From positions 1 through 64,000 of the forward strand of contig NZ_HG964458.1 in NCBI RefSeq assembly GCF_000612725.1: a DNA stretch of 64,000 nucleotides, written 5' to 3'. The notes under the pieces are model-generated. The model did no database searches. It saw only the letters and a list, made by a program, of their open reading frames with translations, and was not told the DNA's origin. This document shows, piece after piece, positions 25,442 to 33,662 of the stretch. The translations under genes and the position numbers were made by a program. The DNA comes from Mycolicibacterium austroafricanum (GTDB lineage: Bacteria; Actinomycetota; Actinomycetes; Mycobacteriales; Mycobacteriaceae). Positions within the stretch are counted from its first letter, which is position 1; each line of letters begins with the position of its first letter.

Positions 25442-25723
25442 ATGGCCAGCAATGCGATCGGAATGATCGAGACCAAAGGTTACGTCGCTGCGCTCGCAGC
25501 TGCCGACGCGATGGTCAAGGCGGCCAACGTCACCATCACCGACCGCCAGCAGGTGGGCGACGGGCTGGTGGCCGTCATCGTCACCGGTGAGGTCGGGGCC
25601 GTCAAGGCAGCCACCGAGGCCGGTGCCGAATCCGCCTCCCAGGTCGGCGAACTCGTCAGCGTGCACGTGATCCCGCGGCCGCACAGCGAACTCGGCGCGC
25701 ACTTCTCCGTCGCCGCCCAGTAG
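25442..25723 (+). CDS. Hexameric shell protein, BMC-H
   Basis: The product has 93 residues of a single BMC domain: AIGMIETKGYVAALAAADAMVKAANV at the start, VGDGLVAVIVTGEVGAVKAATEAG, and the closing VSVHVIPRPHSEL. It forms the hexamers that tile the facets, and its central pores pass small metabolites. Unlike its coupled neighbours it has its own strong Shine-Dalgarno (GAAGGAG at 25428-25434, seven bases from ATG), which fits the high copy number a facet protein needs. Confidence 0.95.
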   Translation: MASNAIGMIETKGYVAALAAADAMVKAANVTITDRQQVGDGLVAVIVTGEVGAVKAATEAGAESASQVGELVSVHVIPRPHSELGAHFSVAAQ

Positions 25724-25733
25724 TCTGCTGAAG

Positions 25734-26411
25734 ATGGCTTTGTCCAACGCTGGCACCAGCGCTGTGTCTTCGGCACCGACGCGGACCGACATCCGCGTCT
25801 ACCTCCTCGTCGAGGATCTGCAGCAGCAGTTCGCCGCCTATCTCGGCACCCCGACCCGGGCGCGCGGCTACCCGCCGTATGCCGGTGAGCACGCGCTCAT
25901 TGTGGAGGTGTCCCCGGCGCTGGCCATCGAGCGCGTCATCGACCTCGCGCTGCGGGAGGTACCCGGCATCCAGCCGGGAATCCTGTACGTCGAACGGCAG
26001 TTCGGTGTGCTCGAGATCCACTCCGGCAATCTCGCCGACGTGCGGCGCGCCGGCGAGGCCATCCTGAGCGGCACGCAGAGTTCGGCAACCGATCAGCTGC
26101 GGCCGCGGGTCCTCTACCACGACGTGATCGAGGACATCACCGATCAGCACGCGGTGATTCTCAACCGCAACCGGCAGGCGTCGATGGTGCTGCCCGGGCA
26201 GTCGCTGCTGGTGTACGAGATGACGCCTGCGTTGTTCGCGGCGGTGGCGGCCAACGAAGCCGAGCGGGCGGCACCCGGTCTGACCCTGGTCGACGTGCAG
26301 ATGATCGGTGCCGCGGGCCGGCTCTACATCAGCGGAAGCACCAAGGACGTGGTGGTGGCACGGGACCGCATCACCGCGGTGTTGGGAGCGATCGAAGGGC
26401 GGGACCATTGA
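25734..26411 (+). CDS. Tandem-domain shell protein, BMC-T (second copy)
   Basis: The product has 225 residues with two BMC domains, a clear paralogue of the protein at 24048-24653. It differs by an N-terminal extension of about 17 Ser/Ala/Thr-rich residues and by insertions in the first domain (TRARGYPPYAGEHALIVEV). Two distinct BMC-T tiles next to one BMC-H and one BMC-P is the shell set known for mycobacterial RMM compartments. The ATG lies 10 bases after the BMC-H stop. Confidence 0.92.
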   Translation: MALSNAGTSAVSSAPTRTDIRVYLLVEDLQQQFAAYLGTPTRARGYPPYAGEHALIVEVSPALAIERVIDLALREVPGIQPGILYVERQFGVLEIHSGNLADVRRAGEAILSGTQSSATDQLRPRVLYHDVIEDITDQHAVILNRNRQASMVLPGQSLLVYEMTPALFAAVAANEAERAAPGLTLVDVQMIGAAGRLYISGSTKDVVVARDRITAVLGAIEGRDH

Positions 26412-27403
26412 GCGGCGATGACGTCAACGACGACAGGGCCGTCGCCGAGAAGGCGCTGGAGGCGTTCGACCTGCCGCAGGGTTCCACGCTGCGGCTGCTC
26501 AACCTGTCGGAGAACGCCACCTATGCGGTCGAAGAGCCCGGTTGCGGACACCGGTCGATCCTGCGGGTGCACCGCCAGGATTACCACCGCGTCGACCAGA
26601 TCGAGTCCGAGCTGCTGTGGCTGGACGCACTGCGCCGGGACAGCGACGTCACCGTGCCCACCGTCCTCCCGGCGCACGACGGGCGCCGGGTGGTCACCGT
26701 CGCGCACGACGGAGCCGACCGCCATGTGGTGCATTTCGAGATGGTCCCCGGAGCCGAGCCGGACGAAAACGCGTTGACCAGTACCGATTTCCACACGCTC
26801 GGCCGTATCACGGCGGCGTTGCACGATCACGCCCGCAGCTGGGAACGCCCCGCCGCCTTCAGCCGCTTCGCCTGGGACTGGGAGAACAGTCTGGGCGGCA
26901 GCCCCCGCTGGGGTCGCTGGCGCGACGCGATCGGCGTCGGCGCACAGGAGGCCGAGGTGCTGGAGCGGGCCCAACGGCTGCTGCACCGCCGGCTCGCCGA
27001 ATACGGCACGGGGCCCGACACATTCGGCCTCGTCCATGCCGACCTGCGGCTGGCCAACCTCCTCGTCGACGGTGACACCATCACCGTCATCGACTTCGAC
27101 GACTGCGGGTTCGGCTGGTACTTCTACGATTTCGGCACCGCGGTGTCCTTCTTCGAAGATCACCCGTCGGTCCCGGAGTGGCAGGAGGCCTGGGTCAGCG
27201 GCTACCGCACCCGCCGGACACTGGCCGCGTCCGACGAGGACATGCTCGCCTCGTTCATCCTGCTGCGCCGTCTGCTGCTGCTGGCGTGGATGGGAACGCA
27301 CAGCCATTCCAAGGAATCCCAGGCCATTTCGGTCACCTACGCCGCAGGCAGCTGCAAGCTCGCCGAGCAGTACCTGTCCTCCGACGGCCACCGACTTTTC
27401 TGA
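26408..27403 (+). CDS. APH-family kinase, probable amino-alcohol kinase
   Basis: The product has 331 residues of the aminoglycoside phosphotransferase/choline kinase fold. The catalytic loop HADLRLANLLVDGD and the metal-binding IDFDDCGFGWYFYDFG are intact. In this operon it probably phosphorylates 1-amino-2-propanol with ATP, so that the PLP enzyme can eliminate phosphate. It starts with a TTG that overlaps the BMC-T stop by four bases. It has no obvious encapsulation peptide, so the phosphorylation may happen in the cytosol. Confidence 0.85.
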   Translation: MSGDDVNDDRAVAEKALEAFDLPQGSTLRLLNLSENATYAVEEPGCGHRSILRVHRQDYHRVDQIESELLWLDALRRDSDVTVPTVLPAHDGRRVVTVAHDGADRHVVHFEMVPGAEPDENALTSTDFHTLGRITAALHDHARSWERPAAFSRFAWDWENSLGGSPRWGRWRDAIGVGAQEAEVLERAQRLLHRRLAEYGTGPDTFGLVHADLRLANLLVDGDTITVIDFDDCGFGWYFYDFGTAVSFFEDHPSVPEWQEAWVSGYRTRRTLAASDEDMLASFILLRRLLLLAWMGTHSHSKESQAISVTYAAGSCKLAEQYLSSDGHRLF

Positions 27404-27428
27404 TCCTCGTTCCGAAAGGCTTATCCCC

Positions 27429-28208
27429 ATGTTCAACTCGTTGCAGGGCCGTTCGGCCATCGTCACCGGTGGCAGCAAGGGCATCGGGCGCGGCATCGCC
27501 GAGACGTTCGCGCGTGCCGGCGTCAACGTCGTCATCACCGGCCGCACGCAGGCCGACATCGACGGCACCGTCGCCGGGCTGGCCGGCCTTCCCGGCACGG
27601 TGACCGGTGTCGCGGCCGACGTCACCAGCCCCGAGGACTGCCGTCGCGTCGTCGCGACCGCGACCGAACGCAACGGCGGCCTGGACATCGTGTGCGCCAA
27701 CGCCGGGATCTTCCCGTCCGGTCGGCTGCAGGACCTCACCCCCGAGGACATCGAGCAGGTCCTCGGCGTGAACTTCAAAGGCACCGTGTACATCGTGCAG
27801 GCCGCGCTTGACGCGCTGACCGCCAGCGGCCACGGCCGGGTGATCATCACCTCGTCGATCACCGGTCCGATCACCGGTTTCCCCGGCTGGTCGCACTACG
27901 GCGCGAGCAAGGCCGCGCAGATGGGCTTCCTGCGCACCGCCGCAATCGAACTGGCGCCCAAGAAGATCACCGTCAACGCCGTGCTTCCGGGCAACATCAT
28001 CACCGAGGGCCTGGTCGAGATGGGCCAGACCTACATGGACCAGATGGCGGCCTCGGTGCCGGCGGGCAAGCTGGGCGAGGTGGCCGACATCGGCAACGCC
28101 GCCCTGTTTTTCGCCACCGACGAGGCGTCCTACATCACCGGACAGTCGCTGGTGGTCGACGGCGGACAGATCCTGCCCGAATCGCCGGAGGCGCTCGCCG
28201 ATCTCTGA
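27429..28208 (+). CDS. Short-chain dehydrogenase, probable 1-amino-2-propanol dehydrogenase
   Basis: The product has 259 residues of the classical SDR family. The cofactor motif TGGSKGIGRG, CANAG, the catalytic serine in SSITG and the YGASK pair are all present. It occupies the position of the S-(+)-1-amino-2-propanol dehydrogenase characterised from the M. smegmatis RMM operon, which forms aminoacetone. That assignment rests on family and location. The start is the ATG at 27429, 25 bases after the kinase stop, behind GAAAGG. The catalytic set is complete. Confidence 0.88.
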   Translation: MFNSLQGRSAIVTGGSKGIGRGIAETFARAGVNVVITGRTQADIDGTVAGLAGLPGTVTGVAADVTSPEDCRRVVATATERNGGLDIVCANAGIFPSGRLQDLTPEDIEQVLGVNFKGTVYIVQAALDALTASGHGRVIITSSITGPITGFPGWSHYGASKAAQMGFLRTAAIELAPKKITVNAVLPGNIITEGLVEMGQTYMDQMAASVPAGKLGEVADIGNAALFFATDEASYITGQSLVVDGGQILPESPEALADL

Positions 28209-28223
28209 CAGCACGTAGCCTAG

Positions 28224-28240
28224 ATTTGGTCATACCAATT
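28224..28240. promoter_or_regulatory. Candidate GntR operator before the regulator gene
   Basis: ATTTGGT CAT ACCAATT is a palindrome with the GGT-N3-ACC core also found in the spacer dyad at 21142-21160; the dyad at 21091-21107 matches its flanks. It lies 20 bases upstream of the GntR start, which suggests autoregulation. Confidence 0.65.
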
Positions 28241-28259
28241 CAGTAGGCGAGGAGGTCCG

Positions 28260-29027
28260 GTGCCCACCCAAACCGAGGATCTGCGGCGCCGGATCGTGTC
28301 AGACATCAACGCCGGCGTGCCGGGAACCAAGCTGGGCAGCGAGCGCGAGCTCGCCGAGCGCTACCGGACCAGCCGGTCCAGCCTGCGCCAGGTGCTCGCC
28401 GCGCTGGAGGAAGCCGGGCTCGTCGACCGGGTGATCGGCCGCGCCGGCGGGATCTTCATCAGCCACGCCCAGGTGCAGCGCAGCCTGACCGACGTCGTCG
28501 GGGTTCCGGCGTTTCTGGCCAGCCAGGGATACGTCGCGGGCACCCGGGTGCTGTCGACCAAGATCTGTGCGCCCGACAGCGCCACCCAGCAGGCGCTGAA
28601 GATCGGCGCCGACGACTTCGTCATCGAGATCCAGCGGCTGCGGCTCGCGGACGGATCCCCGATTTCGCTGGAACTCGCCCAGTTCCCCGCCGACGCGTTC
28701 CCCGGCCTGCTGGAGCAGCAGCTGGGTGGCTCCCTCTACGAGATCCTGGAGAGTCAGTACGGTCTGGTCACCGCCAGGGCCGACGAACGCATCGAGGCGG
28801 TCAACGCGACCCCCGAGGAAGCCAACCTGCTCGGCATCAAGGCCAAGTCGGCGCTGCTGCTGATCACCCGCATCACCTACGACCAGCACGACACCCCCTG
28901 CGAGTTCTCCCGCGACCTGTTCCGGGGTGACCGCACCCGGCTCGCGGTCACCGCTCAGGGCCGCGGGGTCGGCGTGCAGCCCTCGGTGGCGGCCGCGTCG
29001 GTCGCGCTGCAAAGTCCGCCGATCTGA
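28260..29027 (+). CDS. GntR-family regulator, HutC subfamily
   Basis: The product has 255 residues. The N-terminal winged helix shows LGSERELAERYRTSRSSLRQVLAALEEAGLV, and the C-terminal UTRA ligand domain includes FVIEIQRLRLADGSPISLE and LLLITRITYDQHDTPCEFSRDLFRGDR. It probably senses the amino alcohol, the diol or a product and controls both divergent operons. The start is the GTG at 28260 behind GAGGAGG. A palindrome that resembles the dyads in the divergent promoter lies just upstream. Confidence 0.92.
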   Translation: MPTQTEDLRRRIVSDINAGVPGTKLGSERELAERYRTSRSSLRQVLAALEEAGLVDRVIGRAGGIFISHAQVQRSLTDVVGVPAFLASQGYVAGTRVLSTKICAPDSATQQALKIGADDFVIEIQRLRLADGSPISLELAQFPADAFPGLLEQQLGGSLYEILESQYGLVTARADERIEAVNATPEEANLLGIKAKSALLLITRITYDQHDTPCEFSRDLFRGDRTRLAVTAQGRGVGVQPSVAAASVALQSPPI

Positions 29028-29082
29028 GCGGAACCCCCTCGCGAACGTGCACTCCCCGTAGTGGTTCATGCGCGGCGGCTAC

Positions 29083-29100
29083 CGTGAGTGCACGCTCACG
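29083..29100 (+). other. Short hairpin upstream of gluQRS
   Basis: CGTGAG and CTCACG pair around six bases. A second inverted repeat, GTGCACTC at 29047-29054 and GAGTGCAC at 29086-29093, overlaps it, so two structures compete. It sits 16 bases before the gluQRS start. It may end the gntR transcript or affect gluQRS translation. Confidence 0.35.
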
Positions 29101-29115
29101 GGCAAGGTGGTACCC

Positions 29116-30000
29116 GTGACCAACTCCCCCGGCGCAGGTCGGTTCGCGCCGAGCCCGTCGGCGGACCTGCACATCGGCAACCTCCGCACCGCCGTGCTGG
29201 CGTGGCTGTTCGCCCGCTCGACCGGCCGCCGGTTCCTGATGCGCGTCGAGGACCTCGACGACCGCACCCACACCGACATCGCCGACCGCCAGCTCGCCGA
29301 CCTGGCCGCGCTCGGCGTCACGTGGGACGGGCCCGCCATCTGGCAGTCCGAACACCCCGAGCGCTACGACGCCGTCGTCGACACCCTCGACGAACGCGGA
29401 CTGCTGTTCGAATGCTATTGCACCAGAAGGGATATCGCCCAGGCACCGCGGGCTCCCCACGCTCCCGAGGGCGCCTATCCGGGCACCTGCCGGAACCTGG
29501 ACAACGCCGACCGCGAACGCCGCAGACGCGAGACCGGGCGGCCACCGGCATTGCGTTTGCGCACCGACACCACGGAGTACACCGTGCACGACGTGCTGCA
29601 CGGCGACTACACCGGCCTGGTCGACGACTTCGTCGTGCGCCGCGGCGACGGGGTGCCGGCCTACAACCTGGCGGTGGTCGTCGACGACGCCGCGACGGGC
29701 GTCGACCAGGTGGTGCGCGGTGACGACCTGTTGTCGTCCTCGCCGCGGCAGGCCTACCTGGCCAGGCTGCTCGGCCATCCCGAACCGGTGTACGCCCACG
29801 TGCCGTTGGTCCTCAACGGCGACGGTGCCAGGCTGGCGAAGCGCGACGGTGCGGTGACGCTGGCCGAGATCGGTGTCGCGCAGGCGCTCAGGCAGATCGC
29901 CGACTCGCTCGGGTACGAGGCGCACGCGGTCGGGGGCATGCTCGACGAGTTCGATCCGCGACGGTTGCCGCGCGTGCCGTGGGTATACCGGCCCGGGTGA
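29116..30000 (+). CDS. gluQ: Glutamyl-Q tRNA(Asp) synthetase
   Basis: The product has 294 residues, the length of GluQRS, a glutamyl-tRNA synthetase paralogue without the anticodon-binding domain. RFAPSPSADLHIGNLRTA holds the HIGH motif (HIGN) and GARLAKRDGAV the KMSKS equivalent. The zinc cysteines are in ECYCTRRD and YPGTC. The enzyme attaches glutamate to the queuosine base at the wobble position of tRNA(Asp). The start is the GTG at 29116 behind AAGGTGG; the upstream in-frame ATG at 29068 would add residues absent from the family. The queuosine enzyme tgt lies 5 kb away. Confidence 0.93.
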   Translation: MTNSPGAGRFAPSPSADLHIGNLRTAVLAWLFARSTGRRFLMRVEDLDDRTHTDIADRQLADLAALGVTWDGPAIWQSEHPERYDAVVDTLDERGLLFECYCTRRDIAQAPRAPHAPEGAYPGTCRNLDNADRERRRRETGRPPALRLRTDTTEYTVHDVLHGDYTGLVDDFVVRRGDGVPAYNLAVVVDDAATGVDQVVRGDDLLSSSPRQAYLARLLGHPEPVYAHVPLVLNGDGARLAKRDGAVTLAEIGVAQALRQIADSLGYEAHAVGGMLDEFDPRRLPRVPWVYRPG

Positions 30001-30044
30001 GCAGAACCCTTCAGCTGACGCCTCCGGGTTGCTACGGTCCGGCG

Positions 30045-31508
30045 ATGCGCTATCCCCGTACAGTCCTGCTTGCGGTGCTGGCCGCGATCGCCGTGCTGCT
30101 GACGGCGTGCGGCTCGTCCGGTTCAGGGAACCCGGTGGAGTCCAGCGGAGTGCTGCGCGTCGGCACCGAAGGCGTGTACGCCCCGTTCAGCTACCACGAC
30201 CCGGCCACCGGTCAGCTCACCGGCTACGACGTCGACGTCGCACGCGCCGTCGGCGAGAAACTGGGCGTCAACGTCGAATTCGTGGAGACGCCGTGGGATT
30301 CGATCTTCGCCGCGCTGGAGGCCAACCGGTTCGACGTCGTCGCCAACCAGGTGACGATCACCCCGGAGCGGCAGCAGAAGTACGACCTGTCCGAGCCGTA
30401 CTCGATCGGCGAGGGCGTGATCGTCACCCGCGCCGACGACGACTCGATCACCTCGCTGGCCGACCTGAGAGGCAAGCGGGCCGCGCAGAGCACCACCAGC
30501 AACTGGGCCGGCGTCGCGCGCGACGCCGGCGCGCAGATCGAATCGGTGGAAGGGCTCACCCAGGCGATGGCCCTGCTCAGCCAGGGCCGGGTCGACGTGG
30601 TGGTCAACGACAGCCTCTCCATCTACGCCTACCTCGCCGAGACGAACGACACCGCGGTCAAGATCGCAGGCGCCACAGGTGAAAAGAGCGAACAGGGCTT
30701 CGCCGCGCGCAAGAACAGCGGTCTGCTGCCGGACCTCAACACGGCGCTCGAGGAGCTGAAGGCCGACGGCACACTGGCCGAGATCTCGCAGAAATACCTG
30801 AAGACCAACGCCTCCGGTGGTCAGGACGCGCCGCAGACCCAGCCCCGGTCGGCGCTGCGACTCGTGCTCGACAACCTGTGGCCGCTGGCCAGAGCCGCGC
30901 TGACGATGACGATCCCGTTGACGATCATCAGCTTCGTCATCGGTCTGGTGATCGCACTCGGGGTCGCGCTGGCCCGGCTGTCGTCCAACGTCGTGTTGAC
31001 CAACCTCGCCCGCTTCTACATCTCGGTGATCCGTGGTACGCCGCTGCTGGTGCAGCTGTTCATCGTGTTCTTCGCGCTGCCCGAATTCGGCGTCCGGATC
31101 GACCCGTTCCCGGCGGCGGTGATCGCGTTCAGCCTCAACGTCGGCGGGTACGCGGCCGAGATCATCCGCTCGGCGATCCAGAGCATCCCGAAGGGGCAGT
31201 GGGAAGCGGCCGAGACGATCGGCCTGAACTATGCGGGCACCCTGCGGCGGATCATCCTGCCGCAGGCCACCCGGGTCGCGGTGCCGCCGCTGTCGAACAC
31301 GCTGATCTCGTTGGTCAAAGACACTTCCCTCGCGTCGACGATCCTGGTGACCGAACTGCTGCGTCAGGCACAGATCATCGCCGCCCCCACATTCGAGTTC
31401 TTCGCGCTCTACGGCACCGCCGCCGTCTACTACTGGGTGATCTGCCTGGTGCTGTCGTTCGGCCAGGCCCGGTTCGAACGCCGACTGGAAAGGTACGTGG
31501 CCAAATGA
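30045..31508 (+). CDS. Amino-acid ABC transporter, fused lipoprotein receptor and permease
   Basis: The product has 487 residues joining two usually separate parts. A lipobox (LLTAC, about residue 20) precedes a SBP_bac_3 receptor domain to about residue 260 (YAPFSYHDPATGQLTGYDVD). Then comes a BPD_transp_1 permease domain with RGTPLLVQLFIVFF and the EAAETIGL loop that contacts the ATPase. It resembles glutamine/polar amino acid importers. The start is the ATG at 30045, which gives a standard signal peptide. The stop overlaps the ATPase gene by four bases. Confidence 0.92.
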   Translation: MRYPRTVLLAVLAAIAVLLTACGSSGSGNPVESSGVLRVGTEGVYAPFSYHDPATGQLTGYDVDVARAVGEKLGVNVEFVETPWDSIFAALEANRFDVVANQVTITPERQQKYDLSEPYSIGEGVIVTRADDDSITSLADLRGKRAAQSTTSNWAGVARDAGAQIESVEGLTQAMALLSQGRVDVVVNDSLSIYAYLAETNDTAVKIAGATGEKSEQGFAARKNSGLLPDLNTALEELKADGTLAEISQKYLKTNASGGQDAPQTQPRSALRLVLDNLWPLARAALTMTIPLTIISFVIGLVIALGVALARLSSNVVLTNLARFYISVIRGTPLLVQLFIVFFALPEFGVRIDPFPAAVIAFSLNVGGYAAEIIRSAIQSIPKGQWEAAETIGLNYAGTLRRIILPQATRVAVPPLSNTLISLVKDTSLASTILVTELLRQAQIIAAPTFEFFALYGTAAVYYWVICLVLSFGQARFERRLERYVAK

Positions 31509-32272
31509 GCACACCTGAGACCGAGAACCGGGTGATCGCCGAGGACGTGCGCAAATCCTTCGACGAACTCCAAGTCCTCAAAGGTGTTTCGTTCACGGTG
31601 CCGCGCGGGACCGCGACCGCGATCATCGGGCCGTCGGGCTCGGGCAAGACCACGCTGCTGCGTGCGCTCAACGCGCTCGACGTCCCCGACGCCGGCGTGA
31701 TCCGGGTCGGCGACATCGAAATCGACTTCGGCAAACCCGTCCCCAGGGACCAACTCCGGCGTTACCGCGCCCAGAGCGGCTTCGTGTTCCAGTCACACAA
31801 CCTGTTCCCGCACAAGACCGTTCTGCAGAACGTCACCGAAGGCCCGCTCGTCGCGCAGAAGCGGCCCCGCGAGCAGGTCGAGGCCGAAGCGGTGGAACTT
31901 CTCGACCAGGTGGGCCTGAAGGACAAGCGCGACCAGTACCCGTTCCAGCTCTCCGGCGGTCAGCAGCAGCGCGTCGGCATCGCCCGCGCGCTCGCGCTGA
32001 AACCGAAGGTGGTGCTCTTCGACGAACCCACCTCGGCGCTGGATCCCGAACTCGTCGGCGAGGTGCTCGGGGTGATCCGTGACCTTGCCGTCGAGGGCTG
32101 GACCCTGGTGGTCGTCACCCACGAGATCCAGTTCGCCCGACAGGTTTCCGACCAGGTGCTGTTCCTGGACCAGGGCGTGATCCTGGAGCGGGGCGCACCC
32201 GCGGCGGTGCTCGGCGATCCGAAGGAGGAGCGGACGCGCCAGTTCTTGCAGCGCATCCTCAACCCGCTCTAG
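31505..32272 (+). CDS. ABC transporter ATPase, polar amino acid type (GlnQ-like)
   Basis: The product has 255 residues: Walker A GPSGSGKTTLL, Q-loop FVFQSHNLFPHKT, signature LSGGQQQRVGIARAL, Walker B VVLFDEPTSALDPE and the H-loop VVTHE. It powers the fused receptor-permease encoded just upstream, with an ATGA overlap. The monoamine oxidase-like gene follows 25 bases later. Confidence 0.93.
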   Translation: MSTPETENRVIAEDVRKSFDELQVLKGVSFTVPRGTATAIIGPSGSGKTTLLRALNALDVPDAGVIRVGDIEIDFGKPVPRDQLRRYRAQSGFVFQSHNLFPHKTVLQNVTEGPLVAQKRPREQVEAEAVELLDQVGLKDKRDQYPFQLSGGQQQRVGIARALALKPKVVLFDEPTSALDPELVGEVLGVIRDLAVEGWTLVVVTHEIQFARQVSDQVLFLDQGVILERGAPAAVLGDPKEERTRQFLQRILNPL

Positions 32273-32297
32273 GGGCCACCGTGAGACAGTGTCGGGC

Positions 32298-33659
32298 ATG
32301 ACAGGCCACGAAGCCGACGTCCTCGTCGTCGGAGCCGGACTATCGGGACTGATCGCCGCCCGCACCCTGCTCGGCGCGGGTCTCACACCGCTGATCCTGG
32401 AGGCCGACACCCGGGTCGGCGGGCGGATCCTCACCGAGGACCTGGGCGGGCTGCCGATGGAACTCGGGGCCCAGTGGATCGGCGACACCCACCACCGGAT
32501 GTTCGCGCTGGCCGCCGAACTCGGAGTGGAGACCTACCCGCAGTTCGACGACGGCGAGACGACCTACGAGCTCGCCGGCACAGGAGTGCTGCGCGGCAAC
32601 GAGTTTCACGACCGCTTCGCCGGCGAGCTCGCCGAACTGGAGAAGGTGCTGCGCCGGCTCGACGGGCTGGCCACAGAGGTCGACCCCGCGACGCCGTGGA
32701 CGGCGCCGCACGCGGCCGAGTGGGACGCCATCACCGCCGGCGCCTGGTACGACGCCCAGGGGTTGTCGCCGGTGGCCCGCACGCTGCTGGAGATCTGCAC
32801 CGTCGGCATCCTGGCGGTCCCGACCGTCGAGGTGTCGTTCCTGCACCTGCTCTTCACCATTCAGACGTGCGGGGTCACCTCGGAGCTGTTCGCCGAATCC
32901 GAGGGTGGCGCGCAGACCACCCGGTTCGTCGGTGGCACCGCCGAGATCCCGAAACGGTTGGCGGCCATGCTGACCGAGCACCTCGTCCTCGACGCCCCGG
33001 TCCAGTTGATCGAGCATGGTTCCGACAGCGTCACGGTGCACTGCCGAGGCGGGCGGACGGCCCGGGGCCGCCGGATCATCGTCGCGGTCTCCCCGATGCT
33101 GGCCGGCCGGATCATGTACGACCCACCGCTGTCCGGTTACCGGGACCAGTTGACCCAGCGCATGCCGAACTCGGCGGCGATGAAGGCGTTCTTCGTCTAC
33201 GACGAGCCGTTCTGGCGCGCCGACGGGCTCAACGGCCAGCTGATCTCCGACGTCGGGCCGGCCCGGATGTCCAACGACACCTGCATCCGGGGCGACGACC
33301 GCGGGGTGATCCTGCTGTTCCTGGAAGGCGAGCAGGCCCGCACCCACGGGCACTGGTCGGAGGAGGAGCGCCGCGCGGCGTTGACCGCCGAGCTGGTGCG
33401 CCATTTCGGCGAACGGGCCGCGCACCCGCAGCTCTACGTCGACGGCGAGTGGGGCAGCCGCCAGTGGACCCGCGGCTGCTACAACGCCAACTGCGGGCCG
33501 CTGGTGTGGACCACTTACGGTGCCGCGCTGGCCGAGCCGATCGGGCCGATCCACTGGGCCTCCACCGACACCGCCACCGAATGGAGCGCCTACATGGAGG
33601 GCGCGGTGCAGGCGGGTGAGCGCGCGGCCGCCGAGGTCATCGAAGCGCTGACGAAATAG
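32298..33659 (+). CDS. Flavin-containing monoamine oxidase
   Basis: The product has about 453 residues. VLVVGAGLSGLIAARTLLGAG is the FAD dinucleotide fold, followed by GGRILTEDLGGLPMELGAQWIG. The C-terminal GPIHWASTDTATEWSAYMEGAVQAG closes the FAD site. The family oxidises primary amines such as putrescine or tyramine to aldehydes with oxygen. I chose the ATG at 32298; a GTG at 32289 is also in frame. It lies next to an amino-acid importer and 3 kb from the microcompartment locus, so an amine-catabolic role fits, but the substrate is unknown. Confidence 0.88.
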   Translation: MTGHEADVLVVGAGLSGLIAARTLLGAGLTPLILEADTRVGGRILTEDLGGLPMELGAQWIGDTHHRMFALAAELGVETYPQFDDGETTYELAGTGVLRGNEFHDRFAGELAELEKVLRRLDGLATEVDPATPWTAPHAAEWDAITAGAWYDAQGLSPVARTLLEICTVGILAVPTVEVSFLHLLFTIQTCGVTSELFAESEGGAQTTRFVGGTAEIPKRLAAMLTEHLVLDAPVQLIEHGSDSVTVHCRGGRTARGRRIIVAVSPMLAGRIMYDPPLSGYRDQLTQRMPNSAAMKAFFVYDEPFWRADGLNGQLISDVGPARMSNDTCIRGDDRGVILLFLEGEQARTHGHWSEEERRAALTAELVRHFGERAAHPQLYVDGEWGSRQWTRGCYNANCGPLVWTTYGAALAEPIGPIHWASTDTATEWSAYMEGAVQAGERAAAEVIEALTK

Positions 33660-33662
33660 TTT

